A stretch of DNA of 64,000 nucleotides. It comes from UBA10646 sp046296295. GTDB taxonomy: Bacteria; Bacteroidota; Bacteroidia; Chitinophagales; Chitinophagaceae. The notes beneath the pieces were generated by a model. The model was not told the origin of the DNA. It made no database searches and saw only the letters and a list, made by a program, of their open reading frames with translations. Location: contig JBKBLG010000006.1 in the NCBI GenBank assembly GCA_046296295.1, positions 62,001 through 126,000 on the forward strand, written 5' to 3'. Numbering within the stretch: position 1 is the stretch's first letter; each line of letters starts with the position of its first letter. The translations under genes and the position numbers were made by a program. Positions 1 to 9,332 of this stretch are shown piece after piece.

Positions 1-2
1 TT

Positions 3-104
3 TACATGCAAATGTTACCTGATTACCCACATAAATTGTTCAACGATGAACGCTTTAGCTTTCCATTGTTAATGGAAACGCTCGCAATGGGTGATATTTT
101 CTAG
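3..104 (+). CDS. C-terminal end of an unidentified protein (truncated by window edge)
   Basis: An open frame runs from the window edge to a TAG at 102-104 and encodes the last 33 residues of a protein (ending LAMGDIF). No start is visible because the gene begins outside the window. It ends 45 bases before hppD and on the same strand, so it may belong with tyrosine or aromatic catabolism, but the tail alone is too short for me to recognise a family. The call rests only on the open frame and its position. Confidence 0.4.
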   Translation, partial: YMQMLPDYPHKLFNDERFSFPLLMETLAMGDIF

Positions 105-149
105 TGCAATCCTAGCCTTTTTTTATTTCTTTTTATATAAATATTATAT

Positions 150-1283
150 ATGAATACATTGGTGGCAACCCAATTGCAGCAAGCTGCTGCAACCGACTTT
201 TTGCCTTTGCAAGGCACCGATTATGTTGAGTTTTATGTTGGCAACGCAAAGCAAGCGGCACATTTCTACAGAACCGCTTTTGGCTTTCAAGCATTAGCTT
301 ATGCTGGCCCAGAAACTGGTGTTAAAGACAAGGCGAGTTATGCGATTCGCCAAAACAAGCTCACATTTGTTTTTACAACTGCGTTGAGAACCAATAACGC
401 TATTGCAGATCATGTATACAAGCATGGCGATGGTGTTAAATTTCTTTCCTTGCGGGTAAATGATGCTACAGATGCATGGCATCAAACTACAAGCCGAGGT
501 GCTAAGAGTTATATGGAACCAACTCGTTTGTCTGATAAAGATGGCGAAGTTATAATGAGTGGTATTCATACCTATGGCGATACTGTTCACCTCTTTATAG
601 AGCGTAACAACTATACAGGTCCTTTTTTGCCAGGCTTTGTGGCATGGAATACACCTTATTACAACCCTGGTGAAACTGGTCTATTATATGTAGATCATTG
701 TGTGGGTAATGTGGGCTGGAACCAAATGAATCCATGGGTGAAATTTTATGAAGAGGTAATGGGCTTCAGAAACATTTTAAGTTTCGATGATAAGGATATT
801 TCAACTGAATATTCTGCACTCATGAGTAAAGTGATGAGTAATGGTAACGGTTATGTGAAATTTCCTATTAACGAGCCAGCCGAAGGCAAAAAGAAAAGTC
901 AGGTAGAAGAGTATCTCGATTTTTATAACGGCGAAGGTGTACAACACGTTGCTTTGGCTACCAATAACATTATTGAAACTGTTACAGCTTTAAGAAACAG
1001 AGGTGTTGAGTTTCTGCGTGTTCCAGGTAGTTATTACGATACCGTGTTAGATAGGGTAGGAACTATTGATGAAGATTTGGCCCCCCTTCGTGAATTAGGT
1101 ATTTTAATAGATAGAGATGAAGAAGGTTATTTGTTGCAGATTTTTACTAAACCCGTAGAAGACAGGCCAACACTTTTTTTCGAAATTATTCAGCGTAAAG
1201 GTGCGAAGAGCTTTGGTAAAGGCAACTTTAAAGCCTTGTTTGAAGCACTGGAAAGAGAGCAAGACTTAAGAGGTAATTTGTAA
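150..1283 (+). CDS. hppD: 4-hydroxyphenylpyruvate dioxygenase
   Basis: Converts 4-hydroxyphenylpyruvate to homogentisate in tyrosine catabolism, using a non-haem Fe(II). The 377-residue length is normal for the bacterial enzyme. Two vicinal-oxygen-chelate domains are visible; the N-terminal one begins around residue 20 (GTDYVEFYVGNAK). The iron ligands expected for the family are present: His183 in YVDHCVGNV, His266 in GVQHVALAT and Glu345 in LFFEIIQRKG. The C-terminal GNFKALFEALEREQ is the typical HPPD tail. The ATG at 150 fits the family N-terminus. A hairpin with a T-run follows at 1307-1341, so the transcript probably ends there. Identification is firm. Confidence 0.96.
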   Translation: MNTLVATQLQQAAATDFLPLQGTDYVEFYVGNAKQAAHFYRTAFGFQALAYAGPETGVKDKASYAIRQNKLTFVFTTALRTNNAIADHVYKHGDGVKFLSLRVNDATDAWHQTTSRGAKSYMEPTRLSDKDGEVIMSGIHTYGDTVHLFIERNNYTGPFLPGFVAWNTPYYNPGETGLLYVDHCVGNVGWNQMNPWVKFYEEVMGFRNILSFDDKDISTEYSALMSKVMSNGNGYVKFPINEPAEGKKKSQVEEYLDFYNGEGVQHVALATNNIIETVTALRNRGVEFLRVPGSYYDTVLDRVGTIDEDLAPLRELGILIDRDEEGYLLQIFTKPVEDRPTLFFEIIQRKGAKSFGKGNFKALFEALEREQDLRGNL

Positions 1284-1306
1284 TACAGCTTATTTTATAG
1301 ATTCGG

Positions 1307-1341
1307 AAAGAGCTCAATCAACATCATAAATTGGGCTCTTT
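1307..1341 (+). terminator. Rho-independent terminator after hppD
   Basis: Arms 1307-1318 and 1330-1341 pair over 12 positions with one G-T wobble and are followed by a run of T. It lies 24 bases after the hppD stop. Confidence 0.75.
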
Positions 1342-1460
1342 TTTCGTTGAAACCAGTAGCTCTTTACTTCATTATTGAAGATAGAAGTTGTATTTTGCTT
1401 GCCATTGCTGCTCGCCTGAAAACACCATCAACATTGTATACAAGCATAAGCTATTTATTG

Positions 1461-2240
1461 ATGATGCGTTTTGTAGTTCTGAAGTTGCTAGCTGTAGTGC
1501 TACTATTGGTGTTAACATTTACCGTAAGGGCACAAAATAATAGAATAAGCGACCATAATAAGATTGGATGGATGGCAGGTTTTGTAACTTTTCAAGTGCA
1601 TCCGAAATGGGGTTTTCACAACGAATATCAGTTCCGTAGAGCCGATTATTTTAAGCATTGGCAACAAGGCTTGTTTCGGGTGGGGGTGAGCTATCAACTG
1701 GCTAAAGATGTGCTTGTACGATTAGGGGGGGCTTACGTAAATACTTATAATTACGGAGAAATTCCGATACAAGCTGCGGGTAAAACGTTTCAAGAGTTAC
1801 GAGCTTTTCAAATGATACAGCTTACAGATAAAAAGGGTGGGTTAGACTTACACCATCGTTTTATGCTTGAGCAACGTTGGGTTGGTGCTTACTCAAACGG
1901 AGCATTAACAAAGCCCGATAAAACGGTATATACCAATCGATTGCGCTACTTGTTTCGAATGCAGTTACCTTTATCTGGTACGAAGACAACGGGCAAGCAA
2001 TGGTATGCTGCAACTTTTGATGAGGTTTTAATTGGGTTTGGCAAGAACGTGAATAACAATGTGTTCGACCAAAACCGTCTTGGTATCGTAGCTGGCTGTA
2101 AGTTCAGTACAACACTAAGAATTGAAGGAGGATATTTGAATCAAATAGTGCAACTCGGACGAACTGTTAATACTCAACAAGTATTTCAATACAATCAGGG
2201 TTTTATCGTTAATACATTTATTAACATTCAAACGTACTAA
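1461..2240 (+). CDS. DUF2490 family outer-membrane beta-barrel protein
   Basis: A predicted exported protein of 259 residues. The open frame extends upstream, but the ATG at 1461 (or 1464) starts a good signal peptide: Lys/Arg, then LLAVVLLLVLTF, then VRAQ as the cleavage site. The mature part is rich in aromatic, alternating segments (WGFHNEYQFRRADYF, FDQNRLGIVAGCKF) like the DUF2490 family of Bacteroidota, which is thought to form an outer-membrane barrel of unknown role. It has a paralogue at 14885-15640 sharing the YDQNR/FDQNR and GYLxxxY landmarks. The end of the signal peptide (TFTVRA) is encoded by a copy of the dispersed 14-mer at 1516-1529. Confidence 0.75.
   Translation: MMRFVVLKLLAVVLLLVLTFTVRAQNNRISDHNKIGWMAGFVTFQVHPKWGFHNEYQFRRADYFKHWQQGLFRVGVSYQLAKDVLVRLGGAYVNTYNYGEIPIQAAGKTFQELRAFQMIQLTDKKGGLDLHHRFMLEQRWVGAYSNGALTKPDKTVYTNRLRYLFRMQLPLSGTKTTGKQWYAATFDEVLIGFGKNVNNNVFDQNRLGIVAGCKFSTTLRIEGGYLNQIVQLGRTVNTQQVFQYNQGFIVNTFINIQTY
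1516..1529 (-). repeat. Dispersed 14-mer, exact copy, inside a signal-peptide codon run
   Basis: CATTTACCGTAAGG on the plus strand. It encodes TFTVR at the end of the signal peptide of the DUF2490 protein. Confidence 0.9.
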
Positions 2241-2309
2241 TGCGTTGTAGTGTTGTAATGGTTATGAACCTGTGTTCAAACAAATGTGTTATCGCTTAAC
2301 TTAGCTGTT

Positions 2310-3071
2310 ATGATGCGCTCGGTATTGCTGTTTTTATGTTTACTTATCGTTGGGCAGGCTACCCTTGCTCAGGGTAGTTTTGTCGACTGGCAAAAGTCGT
2401 TTCCAAGAGTAATGAATGCGATTAAGCTTAAAGAAGATACCTTAAAAAAGCAGTTTGAGAAAAGTGAGTTAGCATGGCCTCCGCAACAATTATATATACG
2501 TAGTTTCAAATACGATAGTCAGCTAGAAGTTTGGGTACGTAATAATGAAAGTGCACCATTCAAGCTTTTTAAAACCTATAAGGTTTGTGCTATGGCCGGC
2601 CAGTTAGGACCTAAGCGAATTGAAGGCGATTATCAAGTTCCAGAAGGTTTTTATTATATCAACGAGTTTAACCCACGTAGTAGCTTCCATTTAAGTTTAG
2701 GTATTAACTACCCGAATGCATCCGATAAATTATTGAGTGATTCTGCAAAGCCTGGTGGCGATATTTATATTCATGGTAGTTGCATTACAACAGGTTGTAT
2801 TCCTATCACCGATGTACAAATGGAAGAGTTGTACATACTTGCGATGCATGCTAAAAATGCTGGGCAAGATTTTATTCCGGTACATATTTTTCCGATACGG
2901 TATAACAATCCGAAAAGCATTGCTTACCTAACTAAAATAATTGATGGTGATACGGAGTTACAACAGTTTGCCAACCGATTGAAAAAGGCGTACGATTACT
3001 TTGAACAGCATCAACTATTACCTACCATTGTAGTGAATAAGTTGGGTCAATATATTGTAGTAGGTAAGTAG
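2310..3071 (+). CDS. L,D-transpeptidase (YkuD/YafK-like)
   Basis: A predicted periplasmic peptidoglycan cross-linking or lipoprotein-attaching enzyme of 253 residues. The ATG pair at 2310/2313 precedes a signal peptide (RSVLLFLCLLIVGQATLAQG); the longer open frame from 2286 adds nothing sensible. The catalytic signature is visible as IYIHGSCITTGCIPIT, giving His155 and Cys163 for the family HGxx...GC pattern. The preceding GPKRIEGDYQVPEGFYYINEFNP is the usual substrate-side segment of YafK-type members. No accessory peptidoglycan-binding domain is visible. The exact substrate cannot be told from sequence. Confidence 0.85.
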   Translation: MMRSVLLFLCLLIVGQATLAQGSFVDWQKSFPRVMNAIKLKEDTLKKQFEKSELAWPPQQLYIRSFKYDSQLEVWVRNNESAPFKLFKTYKVCAMAGQLGPKRIEGDYQVPEGFYYINEFNPRSSFHLSLGINYPNASDKLLSDSAKPGGDIYIHGSCITTGCIPITDVQMEELYILAMHAKNAGQDFIPVHIFPIRYNNPKSIAYLTKIIDGDTELQQFANRLKKAYDYFEQHQLLPTIVVNKLGQYIVVGK

Positions 3072-3173
3072 GCGTTGGTAACCAGCTGTAGTACTACCAT
3101 TGGGCATTAGTTGCGTCGCACACTTCAACTTTTGTTTGCTATGATGGGGCTAGCTATTTACAAAATGTATTCA

Positions 3174-3187
3174 CATTTACCGTAAGG
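3174..3187 (-). repeat. Dispersed 14-mer, exact copy, between convergent genes
   Basis: CATTTACCGTAAGG lies two bases beyond the stop of the minus-strand membrane protein gene. Confidence 0.9.
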
Positions 3188-3189
3188 TA

Positions 3190-3786
3190 CTAATAGGCAT
3201 CTATTAAATCCCAACGCTTTCTGAGAATTTTGTATAGCACTTTTACTATTCGTAACGCTACATAAGCAACGATAATGCCGCCAATAATTCCACCGAAAAT
3301 AGCAATGAGTAAACTTGTTCCATTTGCGATAATGTTAGGTAGCAGCAAGGCCATTAGTAGAATAGAACCGAAGCCCGTAATACCGCCTATAATGCTCGAT
3401 AGAATATAGATAAAGGTGTTGATGCCAATGCTGTTGGCATTACGCAAGAATGCTACAAATACAACAGTAGAAACAGCTTTAACGAATACCAAACACCCAC
3501 CAATAATTAATAGCAGCGTTGTAATTGTAAGGCCAACGATAAAAGCACCTACAGCACCGCCGGCAAAAATGGTAGCAACATGTGCTATCAGCGAATTAAA
3601 TTCTGCATCAAATGTCTCGTCGAAGTTTTCGTTAGTGTTGGTGCTTGTATCAATGGCACTAGCCAGAGAATCGGCATGTTGTGCTATGCCAGGCATACAC
3701 AACAGTAGTAGTAAAACAATTAGTACGGCTATTGAGCTTCTCACAAAAAGGGGCTTGTAACCAAATATAACATTTACATTAAACAA
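3190..3786 (-). CDS. Hypothetical multi-pass membrane protein
   Basis: A 198-residue protein of unknown function. It has a hydrophobic N-terminus (about residues 15-36, ending in GIAQ, which could be a signal peptide), a polar acidic stretch (DTSTNTNENFDETFDAEFN) and then about four glycine-rich hydrophobic helices between residues 70 and 185, with a basic C-terminal tail (LYKILRKRW). No conserved catalytic motif is seen. It is convergent with the L,D-transpeptidase gene and divergent from the PaiB-like gene. I recognise no family. Confidence 0.65.
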   Translation of the reverse strand: MFNVNVIFGYKPLFVRSSIAVLIVLLLLLCMPGIAQHADSLASAIDTSTNTNENFDETFDAEFNSLIAHVATIFAGGAVGAFIVGLTITTLLLIIGGCLVFVKAVSTVVFVAFLRNANSIGINTFIYILSSIIGGITGFGSILLMALLLPNIIANGTSLLIAIFGGIIGGIIVAYVALRIVKVLYKILRKRWDLIDAY

Positions 3787-3823
3787 TTCTGGTTACTTCG
3801 TGCGATTTTAATAATTTAAGTGC

Positions 3824-4432
3824 ATGTACGATATTCCTTATTTCAAAGCAAAATCTGCCGACGATGTTTGGCAATTTATTCAAGAGCAATCGTTTGCAAC
3901 ACTCATAGTACCAAATGGTAGTCAATTACCGGCCATCACGCATCTTCCATTCATGGTATACCAAAGAGCAGGGAAGTGGTTGTTGAGTGGTCATGTAATG
4001 CGAAAAACAACACATGAAATGGCCATGCAACAAGCCAAAGAAGTAGTATGTGTATTTCAAGGGCCACATGCATATGTAAGTGCCCAACATTATGAACAGC
4101 CGAATACTGCAAGTACTTGGAACTATATGACTGCTCATGTATTTGGTACCATTCATTGGCTAGATGATGATGGATTATTAAGCTTACTCAAAGCTACTAC
4201 TACAAGGTTTGAAGGAAGTGTTAGTGGTTCTCAAGTAGCCGATATGCAGCCAGCATATGTACAGCAACATATGAAAGCTATTGTTGGCTTTGAAATTGAA
4301 GTTTCAAAAGTAGAACACGTTTTTAAACTAAGTCAAAACAAATCGTATGAAGAACGTACGCGTATTATACAAGCATTACAAGCTACTACCGAAACAATTA
4401 CTATGGCTAAAGCGATGGAACGCTATTTATAA
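3824..4432 (+). CDS. PaiB-family FMN-binding protein
   Basis: A 202-residue protein of the FMN-binding split-barrel PaiB family, named after a Bacillus regulator of protease and sporulation genes. Family landmarks: FATLIVPNG, THLPFMVYQRAGKWLLSGHVMR, VFQGPHAYVSAQHYE and STWNYMTAHVFGTIHWLDD. There is no DNA-binding domain, so a flavin-dependent or regulatory role is inferred only from the family. The start at 3824 gives the usual MYDIPYFK-type N-terminus. The downstream phosphodiesterase gene begins at or just after its end. Confidence 0.85.
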   Translation: MYDIPYFKAKSADDVWQFIQEQSFATLIVPNGSQLPAITHLPFMVYQRAGKWLLSGHVMRKTTHEMAMQQAKEVVCVFQGPHAYVSAQHYEQPNTASTWNYMTAHVFGTIHWLDDDGLLSLLKATTTRFEGSVSGSQVADMQPAYVQQHMKAIVGFEIEVSKVEHVFKLSQNKSYEERTRIIQALQATTETITMAKAMERYL

Positions 4433-4469
4433 ATTTGTATGTATTATTACATTTATTTATTTGAAAGGT

Positions 4470-5294
4470 ATGGCAACTGCACAAGTTATAGATAAGCAAG
4501 GCCATAGAGGTTGCAGGGGCTTGATGCCTGAGAATACTATTGCTGCTATGTTAAAGGCCATTGATTTGAATTGTACTACATTAGAACTAGATGTAGTACT
4601 GAGTGCAGATGGAAAAGTGGTGGTGAGCCATGAGGCTTTTATGAATCATGAAATTGCTACTAAACCTAGTGGAGAATTAGTGAGTATTACAGAAGAGAAG
4701 TTAATGAATTTGTACCGTATGCCTTACGAACAAATAAGAAGCTTTGATGTTGGTATGCGACCACATCCTAGGTTTCCGCAACAATTAAAAATTGCTGCAC
4801 GTAAGCCTACTTTAGATACACTGATTCAAACTTGCGATGCGTACGCCAAGCAGCAAGGTAAGCCACTGCCAAAGTATAATATTGAAATTAAAAGCTTAGT
4901 CGAAACTGATGGTATTTATCATCCTACACCTGCTGTTTTTTGCGAGCAGGTAGTTGCATTGCTTGCAACACTTAATGTTCAAAATCGTTATAATATTCAG
5001 AGTTTTGATGTTCGTGTATTACAATATTTACGCAAGTTTTATCCGTCAATTCCTTTAGCATATTTAATTGAATCAGAAGAGCCTGCGGCTTTTGAAACCT
5101 TAATACAATCACTTGGCTTCACACCAGAAATATTGAGCCCTCACTATAGTAAAGTTACTCCCACACTTATCACAATGGCGAAACAATATGGTATGAAAGT
5201 AATTCCGTGGACTGTCAACGATTTATCGAATATACAGCAATTAATACAACTTGGGGTTGATGGAGTTATAACAGATTATCCTAATTTATTTTAA
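4470..5294 (+). CDS. Glycerophosphodiester phosphodiesterase (start uncertain)
   Basis: Hydrolyses glycerophosphodiesters to glycerol-3-phosphate and an alcohol, and is usually periplasmic in this group. The GDPD signature is clear: QGHRGCRGLMPENTIAA, TLELDVVLSADGKVVVSHE and, near the end, MKVIPWTVND and GVDGVITDYP. The start is not settled. ATG 4470 gives 274 residues with no signal peptide. The same frame is open back to ATG 4347, overlapping the PaiB-like gene by 86 bases. Between them the frame reads FVCIITFIYLKGMATAQ, which looks like a signal peptide with cleavage after TAQ, so translation may begin upstream of 4470, possibly at a non-ATG codon. Confidence 0.88.
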   Translation: MATAQVIDKQGHRGCRGLMPENTIAAMLKAIDLNCTTLELDVVLSADGKVVVSHEAFMNHEIATKPSGELVSITEEKLMNLYRMPYEQIRSFDVGMRPHPRFPQQLKIAARKPTLDTLIQTCDAYAKQQGKPLPKYNIEIKSLVETDGIYHPTPAVFCEQVVALLATLNVQNRYNIQSFDVRVLQYLRKFYPSIPLAYLIESEEPAAFETLIQSLGFTPEILSPHYSKVTPTLITMAKQYGMKVIPWTVNDLSNIQQLIQLGVDGVITDYPNLF

Positions 5295-5387
5295 GTATTC
5301 TTGCTGCTTAAAACCATCTGTTAGCATGACTCTCATCAGTTGAAATACTTATGGATAATCATTTTTTTGTATCGTAAATCACCAATC

Positions 5388-6677
5388 ATGTCTCTCGAAC
5401 CCATTCATTATGTAGCTGCCGAAGTTGCATTACAAAGTGTGCAAAGCAACCATCGAATATTTGTACATGGCAGTGCTTGTACACCTTTGTACTTAATGCG
5501 AAAACTTGCTGAGCAATCTTATCGTTTAAAAGATGTTGAACTTGTATTTATAACTGTACAAGGCGATATTGAAGTGCATAAACCTCAGTACGCCGATTCA
5601 TTTCACATTAACTGTATGTTCGTTTCAGCTGGTGTACGTGAAGCGGTGAATGCAGGACGAGCAGATTTTATTCCCGTTTTTCTGAGCGATATACCCGACT
5701 TATTCAATAAAAAAATCCTAACGCTCGATGTTGCTCTCGTACAAGTATCGCCACCCGATAAACATGGCTATTGCTCTCTGGGAGTATCGGTAGATATTGC
5801 ACGTTCGGCTGTGCGTAATGCCAATATTGTTATTGCTCAGGTGAACCCTAATATTCCTCGCACACATGGCGACGGACTTGTGCACATGAGTAAGTTCACA
5901 CACATGGTGTATCACGAAGAACCACTGCCCGAAGTAAACTATGGCGAAAAAGTTGCTGCTGCCGAGTTGGCCATTGGTCGTAATGTTGCTGCATTAATTG
6001 AAGATGGTAGCACGCTTCAAATGGGAATTGGTACAATACCCGATGCCGTATTACAATCGCTGTATGGGCATAAAGATTTAGGTGTTCATACCGAAATGTG
6101 TAGCGATGGCATCATCGATTTATTTGAAAAAGATATCATCAATAATAGTAAGAAACGCATACACCCCAATAAAACAGTTACAGGCTTTGCTTTTGGTACC
6201 AAGCGTTTGTATGATTATGTGAACGATAATCCGGCTTTTGCATTTTTAGATATCGACTATGTAAACGATCCGCATGTAATTCGTCGTAACCCGAAAGTGG
6301 TGGCAATCAACAGTGCCATTGAAGTTGATTTAACCGGACAAGTATGTGCCGATAGCATTGGTAGTATGCAGTTTAGTGGTATTGGCGGGCAAATGGATTT
6401 TATGAGAGGTGCTGCACTAAGTGAAGGTGGTAAGCCAATTATTGCACTAACCAGCCGTACCAATAAAGGTGTACCTCGTATTGTGCCAGCCTTGAAGCAG
6501 TTTGCAGGTGTGGTTACTACAAGAGGTCATGTACACTATGTTGTAACAGAGTTTGGAGTAGCATATCTCTACGGAAAAAATTTACGGCAACGTGCCAAAG
6601 CACTCATCAGTATTGCACACCCCGACGATCGTGAGATGTTAGAACGGGCTTGCTTTGAGCGTTTCAAAATATTTTAA
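5388..6677 (+). CDS. Acetyl-CoA hydrolase/transferase family protein (4-hydroxybutyrate CoA-transferase-like)
   Basis: Moves coenzyme A between acyl groups, probably acetate and a short-chain acid. The 429-residue length fits the Cat2/AbfT branch. The start at ATG 5388 (MSLEPIHY) is preferred over the open frame from 5340. Visible landmarks are FVHGSACTPLYLM near the N-terminus, DGSTLQMGIGTIPDAVL, and GVHTEMCSDG, where Glu236 is the expected CoA-thioester-forming glutamate. The C-terminal domain shows MQFSGIGGQMDFMRGAALSEGGKPIIAL and VVTEFGVAYLYGK. The exact acid substrate is inferred only loosely from the family. It stands alone as a transcription unit. Confidence 0.9.
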   Translation: MSLEPIHYVAAEVALQSVQSNHRIFVHGSACTPLYLMRKLAEQSYRLKDVELVFITVQGDIEVHKPQYADSFHINCMFVSAGVREAVNAGRADFIPVFLSDIPDLFNKKILTLDVALVQVSPPDKHGYCSLGVSVDIARSAVRNANIVIAQVNPNIPRTHGDGLVHMSKFTHMVYHEEPLPEVNYGEKVAAAELAIGRNVAALIEDGSTLQMGIGTIPDAVLQSLYGHKDLGVHTEMCSDGIIDLFEKDIINNSKKRIHPNKTVTGFAFGTKRLYDYVNDNPAFAFLDIDYVNDPHVIRRNPKVVAINSAIEVDLTGQVCADSIGSMQFSGIGGQMDFMRGAALSEGGKPIIALTSRTNKGVPRIVPALKQFAGVVTTRGHVHYVVTEFGVAYLYGKNLRQRAKALISIAHPDDREMLERACFERFKIF

Positions 6678-6778
6678 TAAATACTATTCAATATCTTGTT
6701 TAAAAACAGCCTTGAAACTTTAAAAGTACAAGGCATTTTTATTTTCGGTCAAACTATTTGGTTTTACTGCATATACTA

Positions 6779-6792
6779 CCTTACGGTAAATG
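6779..6792 (+). repeat. Dispersed 14-mer, exact copy, upstream of the S9 peptidase gene
   Basis: CCTTACGGTAAATG. Its last three bases are an in-frame ATG 51 bases before the more likely start of the peptidase gene. Confidence 0.9.
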
Positions 6793-6840
6793 AACGACTA
6801 CTTTGAAAGCAATACTTTAGTAGCCATAAATTTTTATGGT

Positions 6841-9267
6841 ATGAACACAAAGATTGCATTTATAATAACACTATTCAGCAGTGTTTTACTTCATGCGTAT
6901 AATACTTTGGCACAAGATGCCGTTGGATACCAGCAACCGCCACAAGTGATAGCCGATTTGCTACTTGCTAAGCCAACACCAGGTGTAAGTATTGATAGCA
7001 AAGCTGAATGGATGTTGTTGAGTGAACGTAACAGTTATCCCTCTGTAGAAGAATTAGGTCAGCCCGAAATTCGAGTAGCAGGCTTACGCCTGAATCCCAA
7101 TAATTTCGGACCAAGCAGGGCGAGTTATGTTAACAACTTTGTACTCAAAAATATCAAAACCGGGCAGTCGTTTTCTATTGAAGGCCTTCCTACCAACTTG
7201 TTGGCAAGTAATGTAAGTTGGAGCCCTTCCGAAAATAAGTTTGCCTTCACCAATACTACAGCAACAAGTATTGATATGTATGTTGTAGTAGTAGCCACTA
7301 AAAAGGCTTATAAGGTTAATAGCAAACCCCTCAATCTAGTAATTGGTAATGCTTATAGCTGGATCGGCGATGATGCTTTAGTATATAACGTAATTGTAGC
7401 AACCGCCGATAAAGCACCTAAAAAGCCTATCACGCCACAAGGCCCTACAGTGCAACAAAATAAGGGTAAAGCAGCACCTAGCAGAACCTATCAAGATTTA
7501 ATTAAATCGCCTTTCGATGAACAGTTATTTGAATTTATGGCTACTTCTCAGTTGGTGATTAACTATAATGGAAAAGAAATTACGGTTGGTAAGCCTGCCA
7601 TGTATGCAGGGTGTACTGTGTCGCCAGATAAAAAGTATTTATTGCTAGAAACGTTGCGTAAGCCATTTAGTTACTTAGTGCCTGTAAGTGGTTTTGCCAG
7701 CGACATGGCTATTTACGATATTAAAGGTAATCTGGTAAAAGCTTTAGCAAAATTACCCAGTAGCGAAACTACGCCAAGTGGTTATGACAACTTACAAAAT
7801 GTACCTAGAGGTTTTAGTTGGCGTGCCGATGCTCCAGCAACTATTATTTGGTGCGAACCACTCGATAGTGGTCTAATTAAATCTAACGTTGTTGAACACG
7901 ATGCTGTATATGCATTATCAGCACCGTTCAATGGCGAAAAACAACTACTATTTAAAACGCAAATGCGTTTCAGAGGAGTAACATGGGGTAATGAAAATTT
8001 CGCATGGGTTACAGAGTCTTTACAAGGTAAGCAAGTGGTTCGAGTAAGTCGCTACAATCCATCGAAAGGTACTACAGCGTTGTTATTTGAACGAAATACA
8101 ACCGATGCCTATAACAATCCTGGTAGTCCTGTGTTAACTAAAAATCAATATGGAAAAAGTGTTATTCAAGTTATTGATGGTAACACATTGCTCATGAATA
8201 ACACTACAGGTGCTTCACCCAAAGGTGATTTGCCATTTTTAAGTAAGTACAATTTTGAAACCAAGCACACAGATATACTTTGGCGATGTGCGGAAGGTAG
8301 TTTTGAGTATGTAGTAGATGTGTTGAATGCTGAAACTTTAAGTTTAGTAACACGTAAAGAATCACAAACAGATGTACCTAACTATTTTCTAAAAGAATTG
8401 AAACAACGTATTGCCGATAAACCGCTTACTAGCTTCACCAATCCTTATCCTGCCTTAGCTGGTATTACTAAGCAAAAGGTAAAGTATAAAAGAGCTGATG
8501 GTATTGATTTAAGTGGCGATCTTTATTTACCGCAAGGTTACAATAAAGAGAAAGATGGCCCTTTGCCCGTGTTAATGTGGGCATATCCGCGAGAGTTTAA
8601 CAGTGCTGCCGATGCTGCTCAAGTACGTGGTAGTCAGCACCGATTTACAACTATTAGCTGGGGCAGTCCTGTGTTTTGGGTAACGCAGGGTTATGCTGTA
8701 TTAGACAATGCCGAAATGCCTATTGTAGCAACCGATAGTACTAAAAAGCCAAACGATAATTTTATTGCACAGCTACATATGAATGCACAGGCTGCTATAC
8801 AATTTTTAGCAAAGCAGGGCGTTGGTGATAGTACTCGTGTTGCTGTTGGAGGGCATAGCTATGGCGCTTTTATGACGGCCAATTTATTAGCACATACCAA
8901 TTTGTTTAAGGCAGGTATTGCACGCAGTGGTGCTTATAATAGAACCCTTACACCATTTGGTTTTCAGAACGAAGAACGTACTTATTGGCAGGCACCAAGC
9001 TTGTACTATGAGATGAGTCCTTTTAGTTATGCCGATCGTATTAAAACGCCATTACTACTCATTCATGGTGATAGCGATGATAATCCTGGTACATTCCCTA
9101 TCAATAGTGAACGTTTGTTCAATGCAGTGAAGGGCCATGGTGGTACAGTGCGTTATGTAAGCTTGCCATACGAAGCACATAGTTACAGAGGTAGAGAAAA
9201 TTTATTGCATATGTTGTGGGAGCAACATACATGGTTAGAGCAATATGTGAAGGGTAAGATAAAGTAG
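6841..9267 (+). CDS. Prolyl oligopeptidase family serine peptidase (S9, glutamyl-endopeptidase-like)
   Basis: An exported serine peptidase of 808 residues. The ATG at 6841 starts a signal peptide (MNTKIAFIITLFSSVLLH...LAQ); the in-frame ATG at 6790 lies inside a repeat copy and would spoil it. Residues up to about 520 look like the beta-propeller of S9 enzymes. The C-terminal alpha/beta-hydrolase domain has Ser673 in GGHSYGAF, an Asp around 746 in HGDSDDNPGTFP and His780 in PYEAHSY, a complete catalytic triad. The DDNPGTFP pattern matches the S9D group that includes plant chloroplast glutamyl endopeptidase. A perfect bidirectional terminator follows. Confidence 0.9.
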   Translation: MNTKIAFIITLFSSVLLHAYNTLAQDAVGYQQPPQVIADLLLAKPTPGVSIDSKAEWMLLSERNSYPSVEELGQPEIRVAGLRLNPNNFGPSRASYVNNFVLKNIKTGQSFSIEGLPTNLLASNVSWSPSENKFAFTNTTATSIDMYVVVVATKKAYKVNSKPLNLVIGNAYSWIGDDALVYNVIVATADKAPKKPITPQGPTVQQNKGKAAPSRTYQDLIKSPFDEQLFEFMATSQLVINYNGKEITVGKPAMYAGCTVSPDKKYLLLETLRKPFSYLVPVSGFASDMAIYDIKGNLVKALAKLPSSETTPSGYDNLQNVPRGFSWRADAPATIIWCEPLDSGLIKSNVVEHDAVYALSAPFNGEKQLLFKTQMRFRGVTWGNENFAWVTESLQGKQVVRVSRYNPSKGTTALLFERNTTDAYNNPGSPVLTKNQYGKSVIQVIDGNTLLMNNTTGASPKGDLPFLSKYNFETKHTDILWRCAEGSFEYVVDVLNAETLSLVTRKESQTDVPNYFLKELKQRIADKPLTSFTNPYPALAGITKQKVKYKRADGIDLSGDLYLPQGYNKEKDGPLPVLMWAYPREFNSAADAAQVRGSQHRFTTISWGSPVFWVTQGYAVLDNAEMPIVATDSTKKPNDNFIAQLHMNAQAAIQFLAKQGVGDSTRVAVGGHSYGAFMTANLLAHTNLFKAGIARSGAYNRTLTPFGFQNEERTYWQAPSLYYEMSPFSYADRIKTPLLLIHGDSDDNPGTFPINSERLFNAVKGHGGTVRYVSLPYEAHSYRGRENLLHMLWEQHTWLEQYVKGKIK
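8524..8537 (-). repeat. Dispersed 14-mer variant in the S9 peptidase gene
   Basis: TATTTACCGCAAGG, one mismatch from the degenerate consensus; it encodes YLPQG. Confidence 0.6.
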
Positions 9268-9283
9268 TTGCCAGCTATGTTAC

Positions 9284-9320
9284 ATTTAAAAGGGAGCTGC
9301 CATATAGCTCCCTTTTAAAT
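9284..9320. terminator. Bidirectional terminator between convergent genes
   Basis: A perfect 15-bp inverted repeat (9284-9298 and 9306-9320, loop of 7) with A/T-rich outer ends, lying between the converging S9 peptidase gene and the 9333-9740 gene. Confidence 0.9.
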
Positions 9321-9332
9321 ATGTTATAGTTA

